From positions 310,001-374,000 of the forward strand of contig NZ_LMDA01000001.1 of the NCBI RefSeq assembly GCF_001424985.1: a DNA stretch of 64,000 nt. The letters run 5' to 3'. The first letter of the stretch is position 1. Each line of letters opens with the position of its first letter. Source of the stretch: Rhizobium sp. Root1212 (lineage in GTDB: Bacteria > Pseudomonadota > Alphaproteobacteria > Rhizobiales > Rhizobiaceae). Shown piece by piece: positions 24,637-32,832 of the stretch. Below the pieces are notes generated by a model that saw only the letters and a list, made by a program, of their open reading frames with translations, had not been told where the DNA came from and made no database searches. The position numbers and the translations under genes were made by a program.

Positions 24637-25189
24637 TTTCGACCCTGTATTCGTTTTCTTCAGAACCCGTCATGGGCGCCATTATGACTGTGATCGGGAC
24701 GTGTGCGGGCCTCTTGGGAAAGGCCGTCAGGACACCGCCGCCGACCCTCCGAATGTCGCATCGGCGGCTTAATGAAAGAATAAATCCAAGCCCACCAAAG
24801 CCGCCCAAACGGCGCGAAAGTGCCATTCCGGAACAAAACCGGAGGGCTTCGTCTTTTGTGGTTAATGGGGCGTAAGCATCGGATTTTAGTTGTCTTTCTT
24901 TCGAACGTTAACACTTGCGGCAGCCCGCTGGAGGGGAAAATCCCGGCCCCATCGGCACTTGCGCCCGCCGCCCCGCCACGATGCTTAACGCCGTTCCATA
25001 AAATGCGATGAAAATGCCGTTCAAATGCCGATCTTTCGAATTTTAAGAAAAGACGGTGCAAATGCGACCGGTTTTCGCAAAGCCGCGTTTCGAACCGCAC
25101 CGTAATGTGAGATCACGAGGCAAGCGGACCGACAAGCCCGGCAAAGACCGGACACCGCCCGTTGCCACTCACAGAGGATGGGCAAGACG
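24637..25189. other. Long divergent intergenic region
   Basis: About 550 bases between the divergent histidine kinase and DUF5330 genes. It is A+T-richer than its surroundings in 24860-25060. A partial EcfG-like sequence (GGAAC, 15 bases, CGTC) lies near 24830 but is too far from a gene to be convincing. No ORF with both codon bias and a ribosome binding site was found; a small RNA cannot be excluded. Confidence 0.4.
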
Positions 25190-25660
25190 ATGTGGTTTCT
25201 GATCAAGGGAGCGTTCTGGTTCTCGCTGGTGCTGGTGCTTCTGCCGTTTCTCGATCCCACGGGCTCGAAGACGCTGGAAAACGGCCCCAAGGTCGATGTC
25301 GGCGATACGGTTTCGGCCGCGACCGAGGCGTTCAGCTATATATCCGCCATCTGCGTGCAGAAGCCGGATGTCTGCGAAAAAGGCACCGAAACCTTCGTGG
25401 CACTCGGCCACCGAGCCCGTGAAGGCGCCCGCATCGCCTACCAGTTCCTCGATACCCAGTTTGCCGAGCCGGGCGATGCCGTCATGACCGGCACGATCAC
25501 AGACCCGGCCACCGCACCGGCCGCTGCCTTGCAGCCCGCCGCTGTCGAACAGGCGGCTGAAGCCACGCCGGCCCAATACGTCACCATCGACCCGGAAGCC
25601 GACGCGCTGCCCGTCAAGCGCATCCCCGTCCCGGAAAAGCGCATCGCCCCCAAGGGCTAA
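25190..25660 (+). CDS. DUF5330 domain membrane protein
   Basis: A 156-residue protein beginning MWFLIKGAFWFSLVLVLLPF, the membrane-anchor signature of DUF5330, then VDVGDTVSAATEAFSYISAICVQKPDVCEKG with two cysteines. Family members are found in rhizobia and are uncharacterised. ATG 25190 matches the family; ATG 25178 is possible. A strong terminator follows at 25697. Confidence 0.88.
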   Translation: MWFLIKGAFWFSLVLVLLPFLDPTGSKTLENGPKVDVGDTVSAATEAFSYISAICVQKPDVCEKGTETFVALGHRAREGARIAYQFLDTQFAEPGDAVMTGTITDPATAPAAALQPAAVEQAAEATPAQYVTIDPEADALPVKRIPVPEKRIAPKG

Positions 25661-25696
25661 CCCTTTTTAGACTGCCTGAACTGCCGCTCTTCGGCC

Positions 25697-25729
25697 GCCG
25701 TGAGGAACGCCCATCCCTCACGGCTTTTT
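25697..25729 (+). terminator. Rho-independent terminator after DUF5330
   Basis: Stem gccgtgagg / cctcacggc (9 base pairs) with a 10-base loop followed by TTTTTCTTTT. It lies only 28 bases before the SufE ATG, so sufE needs either read-through or a promoter inside the hairpin region. Confidence 0.88.
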
Positions 25730-25756
25730 CTTTTCTTCCGAGGTCCGATCGCCTAT

Positions 25757-26206
25757 ATGAGCGACATGGATCAGATGAACACCACCGCGCTTACGCCGCT
25801 TTCCGAAATCATCGACAACTGCGCGTTCCTCGACGACTGGCAGGACCGGATGAGCTATGTCATCGAGCTTGGCCGCAAGCTGCCGGTCATGCCCGAGGCC
25901 GACCGCACCCCCGACAACAAGGTGCAGGGCTGCGCCAGTCAAGTCTGGCTCGTGACCCACACGGATGGCGGCGCCGATCCGGTGATGACCTTTGACGGCG
26001 AATCGGACGCCCATATCGTCCGCGGCCTCGTCGCCATCGTGCTCTCGATCTTCTCCGGCAAACGTGCTTCCGAGATCGCCGGCATCGATGCGCTCGATCT
26101 TTTCGACCAGATGGGACTGATCGAATATCTCACGGCCCAGCGCGCCAACGGCCTGCGCTCCATGGTCAAGCGCATCAAGGACGAGGCGGCGCGGAAGCTG
26201 GGGTGA
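25757..26206 (+). CDS. sufE: SufE family iron-sulphur assembly protein
   Basis: A 149-residue SufE protein that accepts sulphur from the cysteine desulphurase SufS and stimulates it. Visible marks are LSEIIDNCAFLDDWQDRMSYVIELGRKLP, the active cysteine in KVQGCASQVWL, and LVAIVLSIFSGKRASEIAGID. Ends KRIKDEAARKLG. It is not near other suf genes here, which is common in alphaproteobacteria. Three ATGs (25757, 25766, 25775) compete; none has a strong ribosome binding site. Confidence 0.93.
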   Translation: MSDMDQMNTTALTPLSEIIDNCAFLDDWQDRMSYVIELGRKLPVMPEADRTPDNKVQGCASQVWLVTHTDGGADPVMTFDGESDAHIVRGLVAIVLSIFSGKRASEIAGIDALDLFDQMGLIEYLTAQRANGLRSMVKRIKDEAARKLG

Positions 26207-26213
26207 CCTCAGT

Positions 26214-26340
26214 CGTCCCCTCGCCCCGCTTGCGGGGAGAGGGTTAGGGTGAGGGGCACATTTACATCCCTGGGGATGCCGCGACTTTTGCCCCTCATCC
26301 GGCCTGTCGGCCACCTTCTCCCCGCAAGCGGGGAGAAGGG
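26214..26340. repeat. Class I palindromic repeat, two arms
   Basis: Left arm gccccgcttgcggggagagg with gttagggtgaggggc, right arm ccttctccccgcaagcgggg after gcccctcatccggcctgtcg. It lies between the convergent SufE and DUF6456 genes. Confidence 0.88.
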
Positions 26341-26370
26341 ATATGCCGCACCATCCAACCTACACGGCCC

Positions 26371-27207
26371 CTACCGCGTCACCGCCGCATCGCGCAGTTC
26401 CGGCCGAAACCCTTCCGCCCCCCAGCGATGCGCCGGCCTGCCCCTTGCCGGCGGCTGGTAGTGCCGGGAAAGCGCCATCAGCGCTGCCCTGAGCATCAGC
26501 TTGGCAGACCGCACCGGCCATTGCCGCTCGCGCTCCACCGTCTCCAGTCCTTTTTCGAAGCAGCAGACATCGAGCGCCACGCCGCAAAGCTCCGGCCCGA
26601 TCGCCTCCATCGCCCGCGCCACCCGCTCACGCGCGGCAAGGGCCGTATCGGAAAGATCAGCCGCGGCATTGCGCGCGGCCCCCTTTGGAGTGGCCGAAAG
26701 CCGGGGTTCATAAACCATGGTCAGCTTCGGCTGCAGCCCGGCGCGGGTGAAATCCGCATGCAGCCGCTCGCCGGCCGCAAGCGCCTCCGGCGGCAGGAAG
26801 GCGGAACCGGATTTCTCCTTCAGCCGCGCCATGGCCCCGAGCGGCGATTCCGTGCGGTTGACGCGGTAGCGTATCCCCGTCGCCGCATCGGCCGTCTCGG
26901 CAATGTCGCGATGCTGGTCCTGAAACCCGGTCTCGCGCGACAGCAGCGCCCGGCGCAGAAAGGCCGGCGCCTGCGGACTGGCAAAAACCGCCCCGCCCTT
27001 TTCCGCCAGCAAACCATCGGCCAGCGCAACGGCGAAGGCCGCCCGTGAAAACCGCTGCCCGCTCACCTTTCCCGCGCCAAGCCGCACCATATCCCCATCG
27101 AAAACGACGGCCACGGATGCAGCCCTTCCCTGGCCGGCGACAAAACGAACCAGCCGCAAAACTTCGCCTGTCTGTTCCCTGGCCCGATCGGCCGCCGGAT
27201 CATGCAT
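26371..27207 (-). CDS. DUF6456 domain protein
   Basis: A 278-residue protein whose C-terminal half carries the DUF6456 signature (LHADFTRAGLQPKLTMVYEP, ELCGVALDVCCFEKGLETVER, WPVRSAKLMLRAALMALSRHY). The N-terminal half looks like a degenerate helix-turn-helix region (RFSRAAFAVALADGLLAEKG). In rhizobia DUF6456 proteins accompany a DnaA-domain-like HTH protein, as here, where the upstream gene overlaps by 8 bases. Probably a DNA-binding regulator; target unknown. Confidence 0.8.
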   Translation of the reverse strand: MHDPAADRAREQTGEVLRLVRFVAGQGRAASVAVVFDGDMVRLGAGKVSGQRFSRAAFAVALADGLLAEKGGAVFASPQAPAFLRRALLSRETGFQDQHRDIAETADAATGIRYRVNRTESPLGAMARLKEKSGSAFLPPEALAAGERLHADFTRAGLQPKLTMVYEPRLSATPKGAARNAAADLSDTALAARERVARAMEAIGPELCGVALDVCCFEKGLETVERERQWPVRSAKLMLRAALMALSRHYQPPARGRPAHRWGAEGFRPELRDAAVTR

Positions 27208-27673
27208 GCTCGCCGCCCCCCGCCGCGCCGAAGACGGAAGTCACCACCCGCTCGATGGCGGCGACGAACTCGTCATAGGCCTTGTCGTCGCGCCGGTCCT
27301 CGACGACGTTGCAGGCATGGCCGACCGTGGTGCGATCACGTCCGAAGGCGGTGCCGATGTCGGTCAGCGACAGCTGCAGCACCACATGGCAGATATACAT
27401 GGCGATCTGGCGGACATGGCAGGCGGCACGGCGGCGGTCGCGGCGCTGCGGCACCCGCTCGGAAACCAGCGCCAGCATCTCCGCCGTCAGCTGCCGCACG
27501 ATCCGGCAGCGCATCTGCACCGAGACCGGCACACCCGCGACCGCCTGGGCCGCCGTCACCGGCTCAACTTCCGCAAGCGGCGACAACGATTTGGTCTCGA
27601 GCGGCGACGGTGAAAACAGCGGCGATCGACCGTCGGCCGGGGGATGGGGGGATTCCGGAGAGATAAGGCGCAT
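27200..27673 (-). CDS. DnaA domain IV-like helix-turn-helix protein
   Basis: A 157-residue protein lacking the AAA+ part of DnaA but with its DNA-binding domain: ACHVRQIAMYICHVVLQLSL, then LTDIGTAFGRDRTTVGHACNVVED, which keeps the DnaA signature (DRTTVxHACxxVE, the DnaA-box recognition helix). The first 45 residues are proline/serine-rich and probably disordered. A good AGAGGAG ribosome binding site precedes ATG 27673. It shares an overlap with the DUF6456 gene and likely forms a regulator pair with it. It might bind DnaA boxes and so touch replication timing (inference). Confidence 0.85.
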   Translation of the reverse strand: MRLISPESPHPPADGRSPLFSPSPLETKSLSPLAEVEPVTAAQAVAGVPVSVQMRCRIVRQLTAEMLALVSERVPQRRDRRRAACHVRQIAMYICHVVLQLSLTDIGTAFGRDRTTVGHACNVVEDRRDDKAYDEFVAAIERVVTSVFGAAGGGEHA

Positions 27674-27914
27674 GACAGAACTCCTCTTAACATAGGAATT
27701 ATTTCATACACCTTAGGGCGGAAACGGGGATGAGAGAAGCGGGAAAGCTGCAATCATCTTTTGTTTTCGTTGAATTTTCACCTTAGAGATTGAATCAAAA
27801 TAGGTATTTTTTCCTCACCCCTGAAGAATAGAGACGCGCTGCCGGCAGCGGGCAGCCGTGTGTTCGGTGAGGCACGGGAATGAAAGGGGAAATTCGGCGT
27901 TTGCGGGGCCTTAT

Positions 27915-28227
27915 GCCCTGTCGGGCATCTCCCCCTCAAGCGGGAGATTGGCTGGGGTCAGCCTCTCGTTCCCGATCGCCCCCTTTGAGGGCAGGGCTAT
28001 CCCATACGGAAGAGCGACTGGGTTTTCCCTTCTCCCCCGCGGGGAGAAGGTGGCCTGAAGGGCCGGATGAGGGGGCCGCTGGCTCTGAGTTTGCGGAGAT
28101 ACCCCCTCATCCGCCCTTCGGGCACCTTCTCCCCGCGGGGGAGAAGGGGAGCCGCCGCAGCCGTCAAACCATATGCGATAGCCCTACCCTCAAGGGGGGA
28201 GATGTCAGCATCGCTGACAGAGGGGGT
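27915..28227. repeat. Nested composite: class I element inserted in a class II element
   Basis: Outer class II arms (31 bases at 27979-28009 and 28169-28199, near-identical inverted copies, e.g. agggctatcccatacgg and ccatatgcgatagccct) flank an inner complete class I element (28027-28149). A second class II block (gccctgtcgggcatctcccc) precedes it and gatgtcagcatcgctgacag ends it. The remaining 27674-27914 contains only the upstream region of the DnaA-like gene. Confidence 0.85.
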
Positions 28228-28291
28228 AAAAGCGGCGAAACGCCGAGTTCGCCGCCCTCATTCTTGCATCCGCAATACGCGGGTCTATGCC

Positions 28292-28723
28292 TTACTTGGC
28301 GCCGCGCTTGCGGCGCTGGCCGAGGCCCATTTCCTTGGCAAGGCGCGAACGCGCCTCGGCATAGGCCGGAGCAACCATCGGGTAATCGACCGGCAGTTCC
28401 CACTTTTCGCGGTATTCTTCCGGCGACAGGCTGTGATGGGTCATCAGGTGACGCTTCAGCGACTTGAAATTGCCGCCGCATTCGAGACACGTGATCTGGT
28501 CGTCCTGGACCGACTTGCGGACGGACACGGCCGGCTTCGGCTTTTCGACGGCAACGGCCACCGGGGCCGGCGTGCCGGTATTGTTGAGCGCGGCGTGAAC
28601 GTCGCCGATCAGCGTCGACAGTTCGGCCACGGGAACGACGTGATTGCTGACATAGGCCGCAACGATTTCTGCCGTGAGTTCGACCAGCAGGTCGTGCGTA
28701 ATGCCAGCCTGGATATCCGTCAT
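28292..28723 (-). CDS. mucR: MucR/Ros family zinc-finger regulator
   Basis: A 143-residue MucR/Ros transcription factor. The zinc finger is C79-LE-C82, then H92 and H96 ([19 protein letters not shown]), followed by [22 protein letters not shown], the family signature. In rhizobia MucR represses exopolysaccharide, motility and virulence genes and often its own promoter by binding A+T-rich DNA; the upstream 28930-29060 stretch is unusually A+T-rich, in line with autoregulation. Rhizobial genomes often hold several paralogues, so the mucR/rosAR assignment is by family only. Confidence 0.93.
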   Translation of the reverse strand: MTDIQAGITHDLLVELTAEIVAAYVSNHVVPVAELSTLIGDVHAALNNTGTPAPVAVAVEKPKPAVSVRKSVQDDQITCLECGGNFKSLKRHLMTHHSLSPEEYREKWELPVDYPMVAPAYAEARSRLAKEMGLGQRRKRGAK

Positions 28724-29170
28724 GTTTTTCTTCTCCTATCGGAATCAATGCCGGCCGCGAAGCTTGGGACGCGGCTGCAACTTTTTCTTGTTCGAAAGCG
28801 CCATCGGTCGGCAAACCGCCATGCCGCCCAGGCGAAAACGCGCGATCGCACGCCGCACCGGCAGCACAGGAACATCATTCCGGCGAGTGCCGCATCCCGC
28901 CAAGATGCCGGCCACAACGGCATCTCAAAGCAAATACGGCAATTCAACCCTTAATGGAATTTCAGTTTCAAGTAATATGACCAAGGACACTTTGCCATTA
29001 CTCGATTAACATTGATCCAGTAAAAGTCCAATAATATTTTGTCCGCCCGTTTCGCTCTTCATCTTGAATTGTGACCCATCCAAGGCGTAGCCGTTATTTC
29101 GGCGAAAAAACGGTTAATTGTTTCTCAACATGACCGGCCGCCGACAGCGTTTCCCAGAGTAAAACGCACC
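28724..29170. other. mucR upstream region
   Basis: Non-coding stretch of about 450 bases between mucR and mrpG. 28930-29060 is A+T-rich with several T-tracts, as expected for a MucR-controlled promoter. No ORF with a ribosome binding site was seen. Confidence 0.5.
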
Positions 29171-29533
29171 TCAGTCGCGATGCGGTTTTCCCGCATCGCG
29201 CGAAAGTGCATCCATGACCGACGTGCGATCGAGCCTGTGGCCGGCCCGGTGCGCCGCCTTGGCGAGCAGATGCGCCGCAACCGGCGCCGTCATCAGTAAG
29301 AATACAACGCCTGCGAGCGAGCGGAACAGAATGGCGAGATCGCCGGCATGCAGGCCGGCGGCGATCAGGAGCAGGCTCGAGCCCACCGTGCCTGCCTTCG
29401 AGGCCGCATGCATGCGGGTGTAGAGATCAGGAAACCGCAGCACGCCGAGCGCCGCCAGAAAGGCGAAGATGCCGCCGAGGACGACGACGACCGACAGGAC
29501 AAGAGCCCCCACCATTTCGAAACCGCCCGGCAT
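29171..29533 (-). CDS. mrpG: Cation/proton antiporter subunit G
   Basis: A 120-residue MrpG/MnhG/PhaG subunit with three membrane helices: [35 protein letters not shown] and [22 protein letters not shown]; the [21 protein letters not shown] motif is the family hallmark. Last gene of the operon; its ATG shares one base with the mrpF stop (TGATG), with GGGGAG 7 bases upstream. Confidence 0.95.
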   Translation of the reverse strand: MPGGFEMVGALVLSVVVVLGGIFAFLAALGVLRFPDLYTRMHAASKAGTVGSSLLLIAAGLHAGDLAILFRSLAGVVFLLMTAPVAAHLLAKAAHRAGHRLDRTSVMDALSRDAGKPHRD

Positions 29534-29919
29534 CAGCGTCTCCCCTTGCGGCGTGCGGGCCGCTCGCGATGGCCCGCGCCCTTGCGCGACGCCGAAAGGC
29601 TCTTGGCGCTCGCGTGCGGCTTGATCGCCTCGTCTTCCGGCGACAGCCCCCTGGCAAGCACGAACCGCGCAAAGGCGACGGTCGCGAGGAAACCGACGAG
29701 GCCGAGCGCGATGGCGATATCGACATAGAGATCGACCCCGGTGCGGATCGCCACCGCCGCGATCAGGCCGATGGCGATGGCGACCAGCATGTCGAGGCCG
29801 ACGATGCGGTCCGGCAGCGTCGGGCCGCGGATGATGCGGATCACCGTCACCACCAGGCCGGCGGAGAGCAGCAGAAGCGCAAGCGAGGTTGCGGCTTGAA
29901 GGATCGCATCCGGCGTCAT
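29533..29919 (-). CDS. mrpF: Cation/proton antiporter subunit F
   Basis: A 128-residue MrpF/MnhF/PhaF subunit, three membrane helices with [21 protein letters not shown] between them, the family signature. Its cytoplasmic tail (residues 98-128: [17 protein letters not shown]...) is longer and more basic than usual. 4-base overlap with mrpE. Confidence 0.95.
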   Translation of the reverse strand: MTPDAILQAATSLALLLLSAGLVVTVIRIIRGPTLPDRIVGLDMLVAIAIGLIAAVAIRTGVDLYVDIAIALGLVGFLATVAFARFVLARGLSPEDEAIKPHASAKSLSASRKGAGHRERPARRKGRR

Positions 29920-30392
29920 GACGGAAAGGCCTCCCGGATACGGCGCTCGAAACCGTCGGCGATATCGCGCCGGAGCGCTGCCGGATCGGCGCAATCGAGC
30001 GCGTGGACATAGAGCGTCTTGCGATCCTCGGAGACATCGACGGAGAGCGTGCCCGGCGTCAGGGTGATGAGGTTGGCAAGAAGCGTGATTTCGAAATCCC
30101 GCTTCACCGTCAGCGGAAAGGCGAAGATGCCGGGCTTCAGCGCCAGCCGCGGCGTCACCACCTGCAGCGCGACGCGGTAGGCCGACAGCGCCAGTTCCTT
30201 GAGGAACAGCAGTGTCAGCCGCAGGGCCGCGATGGGGCGCACCTTCAGCGACGTTTCCGAGACATGGGCGCGGGTGATGCCGAGCGAGAGCAGTGCCACG
30301 ACAAGGCCGAGCAAGAGGTTGGCAACCGTCAGGCTGCCGGTGACGGCAAGCCAGACGATGGTCAGGAAAAGAACGATGCCGGCGCGCCTCAT
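29916..30392 (-). CDS. mrpE: Cation/proton antiporter subunit E
   Basis: A 158-residue MrpE/MnhE/PhaE subunit: N-terminal membrane helices ([26 protein letters not shown]), then [20 protein letters not shown] and the conserved [20 protein letters not shown] overlaps at both ends show tight operon coupling. Confidence 0.95.
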   Translation of the reverse strand: MRRAGIVLFLTIVWLAVTGSLTVANLLLGLVVALLSLGITRAHVSETSLKVRPIAALRLTLLFLKELALSAYRVALQVVTPRLALKPGIFAFPLTVKRDFEITLLANLITLTPGTLSVDVSEDRKTLYVHALDCADPAALRRDIADGFERRIREAFPS

Positions 30393-32026
30393 GGCTCCCC
30401 TCCAAAGACCGAGCCGATATAGGCGGATGGCGTCACCAACCCCTCAGCCGCCGTCTTTGCCGCCGCAATCAGCGGCTCGGGATAGAGACCGATCAGGATG
30501 CTGGCGAGCGTGAGCAAGGCAACGGGCAGAAGAGCCGCCGCTTGTCCCTTCTCCCCAGCGGGGAGAAGGTGCCCGAAGGGCGGATAAGGGGGTATTTCCG
30601 CGAGTTCAGAGCCAGTATTCCCCCTCATCCGACCCTTCGGGCCACCTTCTCCCCGCTGGGGAGAAGAGGAAGGCCGCCAATAGGCGATGAGGAAGAACCG
30701 GCCGGTGGCGATGGTGGTCAGGAACCCGCCGATCAGCAGCGCGGCCGCAAGCCAGCCCGCGCCATCCGCCAGCGCCGCTTTCACCAGCATCAGCTTCGGC
30801 CAGAAGCCGGAAAACGGCGGCAGGCCGGAGACGGCGAAGAACAGCACCAGCGTCAGCGCCGAAAGCGGCAGTTGCCGCTGCCAGAGCCCACCTGCCCCAC
30901 CGATCTCGAAAGTGCCCGCAGCGCGTCCGGCAAGGCCGATGGCAAGATAGAGCGCGCCCATGACCAGCATCGAATGCACGCCATAGACGATCGTGCCGGC
31001 CACCGCCTCGACAGTGCCGAGGCTCAGGCCCGCCAGCATCGCGCCGATGCCGGAAACGACGAGATAGCCGAGCAGCCGCCGCATATCCGATTGCGCCAGG
31101 GCCCCCAGCGCGCCGCTGATGATCGTCAGCACCGCCACAGTGGCGATCACGCCGGATAGGCCGGCCCGTTCGGCGGGAAACAGCATGATGCCGGTGCGCA
31201 GCAGCGCATAGATGCCGACCTTGGTCAGCAGACCGGCAAACAGCGCCGACACCACGATGCGCGGCGTGTGGTAGGAGGCCGGCAACCAGAAATTCACCGG
31301 AAACGCCGCCGCCTTCATGCCGAAGGCGAAGACGTAGAGCGTGGCAAGCGTCATCAGCGGCGCGGTGCCGGAAAAGCCTGCTGCCTTGCGGGCGATGTCA
31401 GCCATGTTGAGGGTGCCGAAGATGCCGTAGAGGAAGCCGGTGGCGATCAGGAACAGTGTCGTGGCGACGAGGTTGAGGAAGCCGTATTTCACCGCGCCGT
31501 CGATCTGGCGATCCTCCGAGCCGATGACCATGAGGCCGAAGGAGGAGATCAGCAGAACCTCGAACCAGACATAGAGGTTGAAGATATCGCCTGTCAGGAA
31601 CGCGCCGGAAACGCCGGCCATCAGCAGCATCAGGAAGGGATAGAAGCCGTGCCGCCGCCCCTTCTCGTTGATATCGCCGAGTGAATAAACGCCCGCGGCC
31701 AGCGCCACGACGGAGCCGCTCAGCGAAAACAGCGCGCCCGCCATATCGGCGGTAAAGGCGATGCCGAAGGGCGGCAGCCAGCGTCCCATCATCATCGTCA
31801 CCGGCCCCGACGCCGAAATATGGGAGACGAGCCCAATATTCAGAAGCACGAGGACGGCAAGCGAAAACACCGCCAGCCCGCCCTGCAAGGCCGGCCGGCC
31901 GCGTAACATGGTCAGCAGTGCGCCTGTCGCGATGCAAAGCGCCACCGGCAGCACGACCAGCCAGTCGGCGGCATCCGGCGCGGCGGTCACGAGGGCAAGG
32001 GAGAGATCGATGGGGGAAGAGGCCAT
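30389..32026 (-). CDS. mrpD: Cation/proton antiporter subunit D with an in-frame repeat insertion
   Basis: A 545-residue MrpD/MnhD/PhaD subunit, homologous to respiratory complex I NuoM/N. It has about 14 membrane helices, the antiporter core segments [31 protein letters not shown] and [12 protein letters not shown] with the conserved lysine, and [19 protein letters not shown]. Residues about 453-495 ([15 protein letters not shown] through [10 protein letters not shown]) are not antiporter sequence but the translated class I palindromic repeat (30546-30669), placed between the last two predicted membrane helices. Without it the length (about 502) is typical. The frame is fully open, so the protein is probably still made. 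Confidence 0.95.
   Translation of the reverse strand: MASSPIDLSLALVTAAPDAADWLVVLPVALCIATGALLTMLRGRPALQGGLAVFSLAVLVLLNIGLVSHISASGPVTMMMGRWLPPFGIAFTADMAGALFSLSGSVVALAAGVYSLGDINEKGRRHGFYPFLMLLMAGVSGAFLTGDIFNLYVWFEVLLISSFGLMVIGSEDRQIDGAVKYGFLNLVATTLFLIATGFLYGIFGTLNMADIARKAAGFSGTAPLMTLATLYVFAFGMKAAAFPVNFWLPASYHTPRIVVSALFAGLLTKVGIYALLRTGIMLFPAERAGLSGVIATVAVLTIISGALGALAQSDMRRLLGYLVVSGIGAMLAGLSLGTVEAVAGTIVYGVHSMLVMGALYLAIGLAGRAAGTFEIGGAGGLWQRQLPLSALTLVLFFAVSGLPPFSGFWPKLMLVKAALADGAGWLAAALLIGGFLTTIATGRFFLIAYWRPSSSPQRGEGGPKGRMRGNTGSELAEIPPYPPFGHLLPAGEKGQAAALLPVALLTLASILIGLYPEPLIAAAKTAAEGLVTPSAYIGSVFGGEP
30546..30669. repeat. Class I palindromic repeat inside mrpD
   Basis: Left arm cccttctccccagcggggag, right arm ccttctccccgctggggaga, near-perfect inverted copies, core with gagccag. 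It is read in frame by mrpD. Confidence 0.92.
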
Positions 32027-32032
32027 GCCGTC

Positions 32033-32410
32033 TCAATATCCTTCCGGCGGCAAGGGGGATGTCTCCGGTTCGGCCAGACGCATGCGGTCGGTGTTGTCGG
32101 TGCCGAGCGCCTCATAGGCGCGCCAGGACAGGACCAGCAGGAAGGCGAAGAACGAGAAGGAAATGACGATCGCCGTCAGGATCAGCGCCTGCGGCAGCGG
32201 ATTGGCGACCGGCCCGGCCGGCACGTCCAGTCCCGCCGCCAACACCGGCGGCACCTCGCGCAGCAGCCGGCCGTTGATGAAGATCAGCAGGTTGACGGCA
32301 TTGCCAAGGATCGCGACGCCGAGCAGCACGCGTATGATGAACTTCGACAGCATCAGATAGACAGCAAAGGCAAAGAACAGGCCGGTCAGGACGGCAAATA
32401 CGGGCTCCAT
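32033..32410 (-). CDS. mrpC: Cation/proton antiporter subunit C
   Basis: A 125-residue MrpC/MnhC/PhaC subunit (NuoK-like): three membrane helices, with IIRVLLGVAILGNAVNLLIF and PLPQALILTAIVISFSFFAF as family marks. The ATG overlaps the mrpB stop by one base. The longer upstream frame is antisense-like and not used. Confidence 0.95.
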   Translation of the reverse strand: MEPVFAVLTGLFFAFAVYLMLSKFIIRVLLGVAILGNAVNLLIFINGRLLREVPPVLAAGLDVPAGPVANPLPQALILTAIVISFSFFAFLLVLSWRAYEALGTDNTDRMRLAEPETSPLPPEGY

Positions 32411-32832
32411 CACGCGTCGTCCTCCTCTTCCTCGAGCGACAGCGCCACCGCGCCGATGGCGCCGACGACCACGAGATAGACGCCGATATCGAAGCTCATC
32501 ACCGTCGCCAGCGGAATTTCCGTACCGAAGATGACCGGCGTCACCCAAAGGCCGGTCATGAAGGGTGCACCGAACAAAGCCGAGACCAGCCCCGAAAGCG
32601 TCGCAAGCATCAGGCCCGCGCCGGCAATGGTCGCCGGATGAAAGCGAAGCGCCCGGCGCACCGCCCCGACCCCGAAGGCGATGCCGTAGATCGAAAGCGC
32701 GGCAACGGCGATCAGCCCGCCGATAAAACCGCCGCCGGGCTCATTGTGGCCACGCAGCAGCACGAAGATGGAAAACAGCACCATCAGGCTCACCAGCACC
32801 GGCGCAATGGTCCGCAGGATGAGAGAGTTCAT
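32410..32832 (-). CDS. mrpB: Cation/proton antiporter subunit B
   Basis: A 140-residue MrpB/MnhB/PhaB subunit: four membrane helices, [20 protein letters not shown] and [19 protein letters not shown] are conserved. The acidic tail is LEEEEDDA. It is a separate gene here; in some rhizobia phaA and phaB are fused. Confidence 0.95.
   Translation of the reverse strand: MNSLILRTIAPVLVSLMVLFSIFVLLRGHNEPGGGFIGGLIAVAALSIYGIAFGVGAVRRALRFHPATIAGAGLMLATLSGLVSALFGAPFMTGLWVTPVIFGTEIPLATVMSFDIGVYLVVVGAIGAVALSLEEEEDDA

Noticed and set aside
24820..24860. EcfG promoter near 24830
   Set aside because: Second element is CGTC with a 15-base spacer and the nearest gene starts 350 bases away.
27915..28227. CRISPR array
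   Set aside because: The repeats are palindromic, of two classes and nested, not direct repeats with regular spacers, and no cas genes are nearby.
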